From Thermoanaerobaculia bacterium (GTDB lineage Bacteria; Acidobacteriota; Thermoanaerobaculia; Multivoradales; J023), in the NCBI GenBank assembly GCA_030431255.1, contig JAUIJL010000015.1, forward strand, positions 159,712-223,711: DNA of 64,000 nucleotides. The letters are read 5' to 3'. Each line of letters opens with the position of its first letter. Within the stretch, counting starts at the first letter, position 1. Shown in pieces: positions 9,677-16,845 of this stretch. The position numbers and the translations under genes were made by a program. A model generated the notes under the pieces. That model worked only from the letters and a program-made list of their open reading frames with translations, ran no database searches and had not been told where the DNA came from.

Positions 9677-10570
9677 TTGAACAACCTACAGACGGCGACC
9701 TGGACCTTGAAGTCCGAAGGGCGAGCGGATCTTCACCTGTCTCGCGCTCCTCGGGTAATGGGCGTGGTCAATCTGACCCCGGACTCCTTCAGCGACGGTG
9801 GACTGCTTGCGACGCCCGAGGCGGCCATCGAGCATGGCTTGAAGCTGATAGAGGACGGTGCCGAGCTCTTGGATTTAGGCGCAGAATCCACCAGGCCCGG
9901 GGGAGGGGTCTACGGCGAGGGAAGCCGAGAGCTGACCGTGGAAGAGGAGCTCGACCGCTTGATGCCGGTGCTCGAACCCTTGCGACGGCGTTGTCCGGAG
10001 ACCTGGATTTCAGTCGATACCCGCAAGGGAGGCGTCGCCAAAGCCGCTCTCGAGGCGGGTGCGGATATGATCAACGATGTCGGTGGACTGAGTGATCCTG
10101 AGCTGATCGCGGCGGTGGCCGAGGCTGGATGTCCGGTAGTGGTCATGCATAGCCGGGGAAAGCTTGCGACCATGCAGCGAGACGTGGCCTACGACGATGT
10201 GATCGGCGAGGTCCTCGCCGAGCTCGAAGGCATGGTGAGCCGGGGAGTGGAGGGGGGCATCCCTCGAGAGCGGATGATCATCGATCCGGGCATTGGTTTC
10301 GGCAAGCTGGCGGCGCACAACCTCGCCTTGATCGGTGGATGTGACCGGCTCGTATCCTCAGGCCTACCGGTGTTGCTCGGAGCCAGCCGAAAGAGCTTTA
10401 TCGCCGAGCTTTCTCCGTCGGATCCTGGCCGGCGTCTCGGGGGCAGCCTGGCGGCGGTTGCTTGGGGTGCCCAACACGGGGTCGCCATCTTGCGGGTGCA
10501 TGATGTTTGGGAAACGGCTCAATTCCTTCGGGTCTGGAGTGGGATACATTCCGTCGCGGACGTCGGATGA
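9677..10570 (+). CDS. folP: Dihydropteroate synthase
   Basis: A 297-aa cytosolic TIM-barrel enzyme joining p-aminobenzoate to dihydropterin pyrophosphate in folate synthesis. The conserved loops are in order: MGVVNLTPDSFSDGG (loop 1), LDLGAESTRPGG (loop 2), ISVDTRKG, MINDVGGLSD, MHSRG, the phosphate-site IDPGIGFGK, LLGASRKSF, and the C-terminal RVHDV. It is full length. The TTG start is preceded by GAGG. It opens the folP-cdaA-cdaR-glmM-pdxJ run. Confidence 0.96.
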   Translation: MNNLQTATWTLKSEGRADLHLSRAPRVMGVVNLTPDSFSDGGLLATPEAAIEHGLKLIEDGAELLDLGAESTRPGGGVYGEGSRELTVEEELDRLMPVLEPLRRRCPETWISVDTRKGGVAKAALEAGADMINDVGGLSDPELIAAVAEAGCPVVVMHSRGKLATMQRDVAYDDVIGEVLAELEGMVSRGVEGGIPRERMIIDPGIGFGKLAAHNLALIGGCDRLVSSGLPVLLGASRKSFIAELSPSDPGRRLGGSLAAVAWGAQHGVAILRVHDVWETAQFLRVWSGIHSVADVG

Positions 10571-10594
10571 TCTTGAGATAGTGGTGGTCAAGTG

Positions 10595-11389
10595 ATGGAA
10601 GCGCTCATACAGTGGCTGCAACCGGTCGCCGGTTGGATCGACATCTTGGATGTCCTGTTGGTGACCCTGGTCATCTACAACCTCCTGCTCTTGATCCGTG
10701 GGACCCGGGCGGTGCAAGTGGTTTTGGGCATCGTGGTGTTGGTCTTGGTGTACCGGTTGGCGAGCTTCGCCGGCCTGTCGGCGCTCGAGGCTACGCTCGA
10801 GAAATTTTTTGGGGTGCTGCCCGTCGCCATATTGGTTCTCTTTCAGCATGAGATTCGCAGAGCCCTGGCGAGCTTCGGCCGAACGCCGCTGTGGGGTCTA
10901 GGGACCTCCGCACAGCAGGTGAAAGATCTCTACAACGACGTCGTGGTCGCGGCGTCCACCCTTTCGGACCGCAAAATCGGAGCCTTGATCGTTTTCGAGC
11001 GTCAAGAAGGTCTGCGCAACTACATTGAAAACGGCTTCACCGTCGACGCGGTGGTTTCACCCTCGCTCTTGGTGTCGCTCTTCCACCCCGAAACTCCGAC
11101 CCATGACGGCGCGGTCATCGTGCAAGGGGACCGCTTGGCGGCGGCCACATGTTTTTTGCCGCTGACCCGAAGCTCGGAGCTGTCCAAAGAGCTGGGAACG
11201 CGCCATCGGGCGGCTCTCGGCATCTCCGAGGAAACCGATGCCGTCGCTCTGGTCGTTTCCGAGGAAACCGGCTCCATCTCGTTGGCTGTAGGTGGGCAGA
11301 TGCATCGACGGCTCTCGTCGTCGTCCTTGGCAACCCTGCTGATCAAATATTTGGTCACCGAGAAGTCCCGGCCTGAGGGGGAAGTGTGA
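10595..11389 (+). CDS. cdaA: Diadenylate cyclase (c-di-AMP synthase)
   Basis: A 264-aa membrane enzyme making cyclic di-AMP from two ATP. Three N-terminal TM helices span about residues 15-95 (LLVTLVIYNLLLLI, VVLGIVVLVLVYRLASF, VLPVAILVLFQHEIRRAL). The DAC domain has the diagnostic DGA in THDGAVIV and RHRAA in GTRHRAALG, both intact. A GTG three nt upstream of the chosen ATG is an alternative start. It overlaps cdaR by one base (TGATG) and sits in the conserved cdaA-cdaR-glmM arrangement best known from Firmicutes, which ties c-di-AMP to cell wall precursor supply. Confidence 0.95.
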   Translation: MEALIQWLQPVAGWIDILDVLLVTLVIYNLLLLIRGTRAVQVVLGIVVLVLVYRLASFAGLSALEATLEKFFGVLPVAILVLFQHEIRRALASFGRTPLWGLGTSAQQVKDLYNDVVVAASTLSDRKIGALIVFERQEGLRNYIENGFTVDAVVSPSLLVSLFHPETPTHDGAVIVQGDRLAAATCFLPLTRSSELSKELGTRHRAALGISEETDAVALVVSEETGSISLAVGGQMHRRLSSSSLATLLIKYLVTEKSRPEGEV

Positions 11390-12072
11390 TGGGACGAGGC
11401 AGCCTCTTTCTGTTTTTCCTATCGCTGATCTTTGCGGTGGTGATCAAATTCGCGGTCCATGAGCAAAGGCAGCTTTCGGAGCGGGTGGTGGAAGCTCAAG
11501 TCAGCTACGGGCAGCCGCCGGAAGGCATGATTTCGTTTGACCTTCAGGAGAGCGTAAGAGTCGGTGTGCGAGGACCGTCGAGTGATATCTCCCGGCTAGC
11601 CCCTTTCACCGTCGAGGTCTTGGCTCGCATCCCGAAGGGACGGCCGGGTCCGCGGGAGATCGTGCTCGAAACCGAGGACGTGAGGTTCAACGTTCCCGGT
11701 GATTTTGAGACGCTGTCGTTGGAGCCGAACCGTTTCACCATCCAAGTGGAAGAGCGGCTGGAAAAGACCGTGCCGATTCGGGTGGTCTTTTCCGGCGAGC
11801 CCGCCGCCGGCTCTCGGCAGTCCCAGCCCACGGCGAGGCCCGCTGAAGCGGTCGTGGCCGGACCGCGGTCCAAAGTGGAACGGCTGGTTGAGCTGACTGC
11901 CACGGTGAATCTCGACGGACATGCCCGCAGCTTTGAAGAATCGGTGCCGGTGGTGTCCACCGATCCGCTGGTCAAGGTCGTTCGACCGACCATTGTGGTG
12001 GTCAGCGTGCCGATGGAAGAACCCGAGCTTTCGATAAATTTCGGCGAATTCGAGAAGGAAGACGAACGTTGA
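11389..12072 (+). CDS. cdaR: YbbR-domain regulator of the diadenylate cyclase
   Basis: A 227-aa protein with one N-terminal TM anchor (LFLFFLSLIFAVVIKFAV) and an extracytoplasmic part made of YbbR-type repeats (SVRVGVRGPSSDI, and FETLSLEPNRFTIQVEERLEK then TVPIRVVF). CdaR proteins modulate CdaA activity from outside the membrane. It is shorter than the Bacillus protein (about 480 aa), with two rather than four repeats. The ATG overlaps the cdaA stop; GAGGGGGA precedes it. Confidence 0.88.
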   Translation: MGRGSLFLFFLSLIFAVVIKFAVHEQRQLSERVVEAQVSYGQPPEGMISFDLQESVRVGVRGPSSDISRLAPFTVEVLARIPKGRPGPREIVLETEDVRFNVPGDFETLSLEPNRFTIQVEERLEKTVPIRVVFSGEPAAGSRQSQPTARPAEAVVAGPRSKVERLVELTATVNLDGHARSFEESVPVVSTDPLVKVVRPTIVVVSVPMEEPELSINFGEFEKEDER

Positions 12073-13403
12073 GCCAGCCCCGATTTTTCGGTACTGATGG
12101 GATTCGTGGGAAGTTCGGAACAGCACCCCTGGACGAGCCTACGGTACGTCGCTTGGGAGCTGCCTTGGGAGCTGACTTGGTCCGCAAGGCGGCCGCGCCG
12201 AGGGTCGTTCTCGGGGGAGATACCCGCGACTCCACGCCGATTTTGTGCTCATGGCTGGCGGCGGAGCTCCAAGCCCAGGGCATGGACGTTCAATATTTAG
12301 GCACCGTGCCGACGCCGGGGGTGACGTTTACCGTTTTGGACGGCGAGGCGGCCGCGGGAATTGCCGTGTCGGCCAGCCACAATCCCCACCCCGACAACGG
12401 CATCAAGCTGATCGATTCCACAGGATTCAAGTGGTCGCCCAAGGCAGAGGTGATGTTGGAAGGGCGGATGGAGGAGGCCGAGGTCAGCGGTGGGCAGGTG
12501 CAGCTCGAGATCGACGAGCGGGCCTTGGCGACCTACCGGCAAGCCTTGGCCTCGACCCTCGATGGTCGTCGGCTCGAAGGGCTGAAGATGGTCTTGGATG
12601 TTGGTTTTGGAGCCGCGACTCCCTTCGCTCGTGACTTATTCGCCGGTCTCGGTGCGCAGGTGACAGTGCTCCACGACCAACCGGATGGATGCAACATCAA
12701 CCTCAACTCCGGCTCGACCCATCCTGAGGTGCTGGCGGCGGCAGTCCGAGATGTGGGTGCCGATCTGGGAATCGCCTTCGATGGGGATGCTGACCGGGCG
12801 ATCATGGTCGATGATCGAGGTGAGGTCCGCGACGGGGATGCGATTCTCTTCCTTTGGGGGCTCGATCTCAATCGGCGAGGGGCGTTGCCGGAGTCCGGCG
12901 TGGTGGCGACCACCATGAGCAACCTGGGTCTCGAGGTCGCCCTGCGTCGAGAGGGCATCGACCTGATCCGCTGTGGTGTGGGGGATCGTGAGGTGGTGGC
13001 GACTCTACGCGAGCGGGGCTTGGTGCTCGGCGGTGAGCAAAGCGGGCATATCGTGAATCTCGACCTTTCGACCACCGGTGACGGATTGTTGACCGCCCTG
13101 CAGCTGGCAGACCTTCGAGCGCGCTCCGGGAAAACCGTGTCGGAGATGCTGGACGGGTTCGAGCGTTTTCCTCAATTGCTTCGCAACCTGCCCGTGCGCC
13201 ACAAACCGCCCTTGGATTCCATCCCTTCGGTGGTGGCGGCGGCGCGTCAGGTCAAGGATGAGCTCGCCGACCAAGGACGGCTCGTATTGCGGTATAGCGG
13301 AACCGAGCCGCTGGTGCGCATCATGATCGAAGGGGCTGATCGGCAGGGCATTGAGGCCTTGGCGGATCGCCTCGCTGAGGTGTTGAATCAAGAGCTGGCT
13401 TGA
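12069..13403 (+). CDS. glmM: Phosphoglucosamine mutase
   Basis: A 444-aa cytosolic alpha-D-phosphohexomutase converting glucosamine-6-phosphate to glucosamine-1-phosphate for UDP-GlcNAc. It starts with FGTDGIRGK, then has the active-site phosphoserine loop VSASHNPHPDNGIK, the metal loop AFDGDADR, the sugar loop GGEQSGH, and the phosphate-binding RYSGTEPLVRIMIEG. It is full length. The TTG start overlaps the cdaR stop (TTGA). Confidence 0.97.
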   Translation: MSQPRFFGTDGIRGKFGTAPLDEPTVRRLGAALGADLVRKAAAPRVVLGGDTRDSTPILCSWLAAELQAQGMDVQYLGTVPTPGVTFTVLDGEAAAGIAVSASHNPHPDNGIKLIDSTGFKWSPKAEVMLEGRMEEAEVSGGQVQLEIDERALATYRQALASTLDGRRLEGLKMVLDVGFGAATPFARDLFAGLGAQVTVLHDQPDGCNINLNSGSTHPEVLAAAVRDVGADLGIAFDGDADRAIMVDDRGEVRDGDAILFLWGLDLNRRGALPESGVVATTMSNLGLEVALRREGIDLIRCGVGDREVVATLRERGLVLGGEQSGHIVNLDLSTTGDGLLTALQLADLRARSGKTVSEMLDGFERFPQLLRNLPVRHKPPLDSIPSVVAAARQVKDELADQGRLVLRYSGTEPLVRIMIEGADRQGIEALADRLAEVLNQELA

Positions 13404-13468
13404 GGATCTCGAAGCCGACTGCCCCTTGATGGAAAGATCCGTCCGACGGACCGGACCCTACTGAAGAG

Positions 13469-14233
13469 ATGACGACCATGAGCCGTGAGCTAAAGCTGTC
13501 AGTGAATATCGATCATGTGGCGACCCTCAGGCAGGCGCGCAGGTCGCCCTATCCCGATCCAGTGGAAGCCGCCGAGCTGGCGGAGCAAGCCGGCGCGGCG
13601 GGGATCACCGCTCATTTGCGCTGTGATCGACGCCATATTCAGGACGACGACGTGCGTCGGCTGCGTCGGCATGTCCGGGGCAAGCTGAACCTGGAGATCT
13701 CCCTCGCGGACGAAATGCTGGTGCTGGCGGAGGAGATCCGACCGGATCAGGTGACCCTCGTGCCGGAGCGTCCCGAGGAAGTGACCACCGAAGGCGGGTT
13801 GGATGTGGTCCGGGGCGCCGAGGCCATCCGCGCGGGCGCTGAGCGTTTGGTGGCTCACGGTTGTGCGGTTTCGGTCTTCCTCGATCCGGATGCACGGCAG
13901 CTCGAGGCATTGGCGGCTCTGGATCGCGATCTCGTTCCCGGCTTTGAGATCAATACGGACGCTTTCACCAAAGCGACCCTGGGCGACGACGAGCTCTTGA
14001 TCGGCAAAGAGCTGGAGAAAGTCCAGCAGGTGGCGATGCGGGGAGCGGATCTAGGGTTTCAGGTTTTCGCGGGCCACGGCATCACGACGGCGAACGTCGG
14101 GGCAATCGCCGCCATCCCCCAGGTGGAAGAGCTCAACATCGGCCATTGGTTGGTCAGCCGCGCCGCCATGGTGGGAATCTCGACTTCAGTCCGAGAGATG
14201 CTGGCGGCCATGAGAGCGGGTCGCCGAGGTTAG
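13469..14233 (+). CDS. pdxJ: Pyridoxine 5'-phosphate synthase
   Basis: A 254-aa TIM-barrel enzyme closing the pyridoxine ring in the DXP-dependent vitamin B6 pathway. It has VNIDHVATLRQARR at the N-terminus, ITAHLRCDRRHI (usually HLREDRRHI, so the Glu is Cys here), LNLEISL with the catalytic Glu, VTLVPE, and the C-terminal phosphate-site ELNIGHWLV. The segment PGFEINTDAF replaces the more usual VEIHTGxYA, suggesting a divergent branch. Two possible ATGs are 9 nt apart. A 65-nt gap separates it from glmM. Confidence 0.93.
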   Translation: MTTMSRELKLSVNIDHVATLRQARRSPYPDPVEAAELAEQAGAAGITAHLRCDRRHIQDDDVRRLRRHVRGKLNLEISLADEMLVLAEEIRPDQVTLVPERPEEVTTEGGLDVVRGAEAIRAGAERLVAHGCAVSVFLDPDARQLEALAALDRDLVPGFEINTDAFTKATLGDDELLIGKELEKVQQVAMRGADLGFQVFAGHGITTANVGAIAAIPQVEELNIGHWLVSRAAMVGISTSVREMLAAMRAGRRG

Positions 14234-14242
14234 CCGAGCCGG

Positions 14243-14458
14243 CTACCGTTCGATCTCGAGATCGGTGGGGAATTCGGGCTCTGGATCTCGGAAGATGATC
14301 GAGGTCGACTGTATGGGCACCAGGACTCGGTGCTGGCGGTTGTTGAATCCCAGCCTCAGCTCGTAGTAGCCGAGTTGATTGATGCTCACCAGGGTCGCTT
14401 TTTGATTCTTGACCGCGAGCTGGTCATTGGAGATTTGTACTTCGGCGGGTAAGTCCAT
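14243..14458 (-). CDS. Small hypothetical protein coupled to the sigma-54 regulator gene
   Basis: A 71-aa acidic protein, predicted mostly beta: alternating hydrophobic stretches KATLVSINQLGYYELRLGF and HRVLVPIQSTSIIF. No Cys, signal peptide or TM segment. The ATG at 14456-14458 has GGAG upstream; a TTG lies one codon earlier. The gene begins 9 nt after the stop of the response regulator on the same strand, so the two are almost certainly cotranscribed. The family is not recognised. Confidence 0.6.
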   Translation of the reverse strand: MDLPAEVQISNDQLAVKNQKATLVSINQLGYYELRLGFNNRQHRVLVPIQSTSIIFRDPEPEFPTDLEIER

Positions 14459-14467
14459 CAATCGCTC

Positions 14468-15859
14468 CTAATCCTGATAATGCCCTTGGTCCTTGTAGTC
14501 TTTGAGCTTGCGCTGCAAGGTGCGCAAGCCGATTCCCAGGAGCTTGGCGGCGTCGGCTCGGTGTCCCCGGGTCCTGCGAAGGGTCTCCAAAATAGCCTGC
14601 CGTTCAATTTCTTCCATGGTCCGAGGCTCGCCGAGCAAGGGCTGAACCGGGGGGATGTCCTGCCCGGCGGCGGATCCCGAGTCCACCACCTCCGCGGGCA
14701 GAGATTCTAAAGGAATCTCACCACCGGGCTGGAAGATGATGACCGACTCCAGCACGTTCCTGAGCTGGCGGACATTGCCGGGCCAGGAGAATCGGTTGAG
14801 AGCCTCCAAAGCCTCAGCCGTCAGGTGCATCGCCGGCTTGTCGTGCTCTTCGGCCAGCTCCTTCAGATAGTGGTCCACCAGCAACGGCAAGTCACCGTGT
14901 CGTTCCCTCAAAGGCGGAATATCGAGGGTCACGACCTTGAGCCGGTAATAGAGGTCTTCCCGGAACTCGCCGTCTTCGACCATCTCTTCGAGGTTGCGGT
15001 GGGTGGCTGCCAGCAGCCTGAAATCGACCTCGATCAGCTCGTGTCCTCCCACTCGCATGATCTTGCGTTCTTCCAGCACCCGCAACAGCTTCACTTGTAG
15101 GGCAGCGGAAAGCTCGCCGATTTCGTCGAGAAAGAGAGTGCCCTTGTGGGCCAGCTCGAATTTGCCGATTTTGCGGGATACCGCGCCGGTAAAGGCTCCG
15201 CGCTCATGGCCGAAGAGCTCGCTCTCCAGGATCTCATGGGGGATCGCACCGCAGTTGATGGCGAGAAATCGTTCGTGAGCCCGGGGGCTGTTCAAATGGA
15301 GGGCGTTGGCGACTAGCTCTTTTCCGGTTCCCGACTCGCCGGTGATCAGGACGCTCGAACGCGTGGGGGCGACCATCCGCATTTTTTCGAACAGCCGTTC
15401 CATGCTGCCGGATCTGCCGATGATGCTCTCGTAACCGAAGCGTTTGTCGAGCATCTGGCGCAGGTTGGTGACTTCTTCCTTCAGTCGACGGTTGTCGAGC
15501 AGGTTCATCACCCGCTTGCGCAGCTCGTAGAGGTCGACGGGTTTGGTCAGGTAGTCGTCGGCTCCGACTTGCATGGCCTGGACCGCGTTTTCGATCGAGC
15601 CGAATCCTGTGACCAGCACGATGGCGATGTCCAGCTCCTGCTTGCGAGCCTGTTGGATCAGCTCGATGCCGTCCATTTCAGGCATGCGCAAGTCGCAGAC
15701 CACCAATTGCACCTCGGGGGTCGTGTTGAGGAATGCGAGGGCATGACGGGCGTCGTCGAAGGTGCGTACCGTCAGACCGGCCTTCTCGATCGCGATCGCC
15801 ATGGATTCGCGCGAGCCGGTCTCGTCGTCGATCACAAGAACTTGGGGCTTCTCGACCAT
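14468..15859 (-). CDS. Sigma-54 dependent response regulator, NtrC family
   Basis: 463 aa from the ATG at 15857-15859. A longer frame exists upstream, but the receiver domain begins right after this Met. Receiver domain, residues about 5-125: VLVIDDE acidic pocket, phospho-acceptor Asp in VVCDLRMPEMDG, Thr in LVTGFG, Lys in LTKPVD. The AAA+ domain has GESGTGKE, an intact GAFTGA sigma-54 contact loop, Walker B TLFLDEIG and the arginine-finger region FREDLYYRL. A C-terminal Fis-type helix-turn-helix (RADAAKLLGIGLRTLQRKL) completes it. No histidine kinase gene is adjacent. Its upstream region holds a structured RNA candidate ending in a terminator-like hairpin, which could attenuate this gene. 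Confidence 0.95.
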   Translation of the reverse strand: MVEKPQVLVIDDETGSRESMAIAIEKAGLTVRTFDDARHALAFLNTTPEVQLVVCDLRMPEMDGIELIQQARKQELDIAIVLVTGFGSIENAVQAMQVGADDYLTKPVDLYELRKRVMNLLDNRRLKEEVTNLRQMLDKRFGYESIIGRSGSMERLFEKMRMVAPTRSSVLITGESGTGKELVANALHLNSPRAHERFLAINCGAIPHEILESELFGHERGAFTGAVSRKIGKFELAHKGTLFLDEIGELSAALQVKLLRVLEERKIMRVGGHELIEVDFRLLAATHRNLEEMVEDGEFREDLYYRLKVVTLDIPPLRERHGDLPLLVDHYLKELAEEHDKPAMHLTAEALEALNRFSWPGNVRQLRNVLESVIIFQPGGEIPLESLPAEVVDSGSAAGQDIPPVQPLLGEPRTMEEIERQAILETLRRTRGHRADAAKLLGIGLRTLQRKLKDYKDQGHYQD

Positions 15860-16004
15860 GGGGGGATTTTGGCACAACCGGTGGTCGGCTGGACAGGGTG
15901 CAGCCCAAAGGGTAGGTGCTTCGGAGGCCGTCCTCAAAAGGGTCGAAAAATAGCGGGAAGCGGCAAAAATACCGAAAACCAAATGGCGCTTCGAAAAAAG
16001 AGCC

Positions 16005-16041
16005 CATAAATAAAATGCCGGAAGCGTTTTTACGCTCCCGG
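16005..16041 (-). terminator. Terminator-like hairpin upstream of the sigma-54 regulator
   Basis: On the minus strand, arms CCGGGAGCG and CGCTTCCGG (one mismatch) enclose TAAAAA. They are followed by CATTTTATTTAT, a U-rich tail. It lies about 145 nt upstream of the regulator start and at the 3' end of the structured region 16042-16300. Confidence 0.5.
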
Positions 16042-16300
16042 TCTTTCTACCCGCTTGACAAAAATGCGTTGTCTGCTTGCGCTGACTTCGCAGGCCTTTG
16101 AGGCCTCAGCTTCTCGAAGTGTAGGCTCCGCAGAAGCTAGTTCGTCCCGAGGCTTGGGGAAGGCTCCCCAAAAAGAGAACTAACAAGACACCCCTTTGCG
16201 AAGGTCGAAACCTCCATCCCTCCGGTCAATGATAAGAACCCCTTTGTGAGACCTTGCGGCCTCGCATCCCTCCTGAATTCACATCCCTCAAAGTATCCAG
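16042..16300 (-). ncRNA. Candidate structured RNA with two tandem tetraloop modules
   Basis: Read on the minus strand, this stretch holds a chain of hairpins. Two modules (16239-16273 and 16191-16223) share the flanks GGAGGGATG and CAAAGGGG. Their 6-bp stems differ in sequence: GAGGCC/GGTCTC with a GCAA loop, and GGAGGT/ACCTTC with a TTCG loop. A third GAGGGATG lies at 16283-16290. Further hairpins have arms TTGGGGA/TCCCCAA (16154-16171) and AGCTTCT/AGAAGCT (16108-16138). A terminator-like hairpin follows. It could be a riboswitch-like leader of the sigma-54 regulator or a separate small RNA; the 5' end and promoter are not clear. It does not resemble tmRNA, RNase P RNA, SRP RNA or 6S RNA to my eye. 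Confidence 0.45.
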
Positions 16301-16544
16301 ATCAACTGAATCCCATTAGGAGACTGAACCCAATCCATCGAATCCGGGCCGTGTGTTCGAGCTAGGCAACGGCGTGAGCCGTTTCGACCTGCCGGCCCGA
16401 GGCCCCGTTTCGACAGGACTAATGTTAGATCCTGACCGGGCTCGGAACCATCCGCGCTGGGCCTATTGTGTTGTAGGACAAACTGCTATTTATTTGCTTT
16501 TTTCTATTTTTGTGAGACTGACGCGTCGACTTGCCCGCGACCCC

Positions 16545-16573
16545 TTGACACTCCGAAAGGTGCCTGCTCTAAT
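16545..16573 (+). promoter_or_regulatory. Promoter of the aro-his-trp superoperon
   Basis: A perfect TTGACA (16545-16550), a 17-nt spacer and TCTAAT (16568-16573), preceded by a T-rich stretch. Predicted start near 16580, giving about 68 nt of leader before the leader-peptide ORF. The stretch 16301-16544 upstream shows no gene. Confidence 0.72.
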
Positions 16574-16600
16574 TCGCCGGTCACGATTGATTTGGCAGAC

Positions 16601-16620
16601 GATATCCAACCGGGGATATC
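16601..16620 (+). repeat. Leader hairpin in front of the His/Trp leader peptide
   Basis: GATATCC and GGATATC form a perfect 7-bp stem with a 6-nt loop, 27 nt before the leader-peptide ATG. It could stabilise the 5' end or tune leader translation. Confidence 0.5.
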
Positions 16621-16647
16621 CAAACATTGAGCGTCACATCTGAGCAC

Positions 16648-16731
16648 ATGATGATCACCCTCCACCACAACTCCCATTCTTGCTCCAGCCACGGCTGGTG
16701 GTGGCACGGCGTGCATCATTTCGGTTCTTAG
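16648..16731 (+). CDS. His/Trp leader peptide of the aro-his-trp superoperon
   Basis: A 27-codon ORF starting ATGATG and ending TAG at 16729-16731. It encodes seven His (residues 6, 7, 10, 15, 20, 23, 24) and three consecutive Trp (17-19), plus one Phe (25). It lies between a good promoter and aroDE, the first of 16 genes for aromatic, histidine and tryptophan synthesis. This composition is that of amino-acid attenuator leader peptides (hisL of E. coli has seven His in a row, trpL two Trp), here combining both amino acids. The ribosome binding site is weak (GAGC about 3 nt upstream). The coding region can fold on itself: ATGATG with CATCAT of the His23-His24 codons, CCACC of the His6-His7 codons with GGTGG of the Trp codons. 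Translation is inferred, not shown. Confidence 0.82.
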   Translation: MMITLHHNSHSCSSHGWWWHGVHHFGS

Positions 16732-16734
16732 GTT

Positions 16735-16771
16735 GGGATTCGTCCCGGCCGCGTGCGGACCCGGGGCGAGG
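16735..16771 (+). promoter_or_regulatory. Candidate antiterminator-side structures of the leader
   Basis: A GGGA-TTCG-TCCC tetraloop hairpin (16735-16746) directly follows the leader stop codon. GGGGCGAGG (16763-16771) can pair with CCTCTTTCC (16794-16802), using two G-U pairs and one mismatch, which would break the downstream inverted repeat. This is a pairing read by eye, not a computed fold. Confidence 0.35.
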
Positions 16772-16791
16772 ATCAGACCCATATCAGGCTA

Positions 16792-16839
16792 AACCTCTTT
16801 CCGGGCTCCCTCCGCCGGGGCCGCTAACGGAAAGAGGTT
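16792..16839 (+). promoter_or_regulatory. Attenuator hairpin that sequesters the aroDE ribosome binding site
   Basis: A perfect 12-bp inverted repeat, AACCTCTTTCCG (16792-16803) and CGGAAAGAGGTT (16828-16839). The 24-nt interior can extend the stem (GGCTCC with GGGGCC). The 3' arm contains AAAGAGG, the Shine-Dalgarno of the TTG start at 16846. The following CTTGCTTT is only moderately U-rich, so the hairpin may act as a weak terminator, as a translational block, or both. Confidence 0.7.
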
Positions 16840-16845
16840 CTTGCT

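Noticed and set aside
16042..16300. tmRNA, RNase P RNA or SRP RNA in the structured region
   Set aside because: The conserved cores of these RNAs (tRNA-like ends, GAGGAAAGTCC, GGAAGC-type domain IV loop) are absent on both strands.
16353..16643. A 96-aa plus-strand ORF upstream of the leader peptide
   Set aside because: It spans the promoter, has mixed composition and no Shine-Dalgarno. It is unlikely to be coding.
16504..16782. A 92-aa minus-strand ORF covering the leader region
   Set aside because: It is antisense to the His/Trp leader peptide, with no ribosome binding site and no family resemblance.
16580..16845. T-box or TRAP-type control of the superoperon
   Set aside because: There is no T-box sequence (AGGGTGGNACCGCG) or specifier architecture, and no series of GAG/UAG triplets. 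The His/Trp-rich ORF explains the region better.
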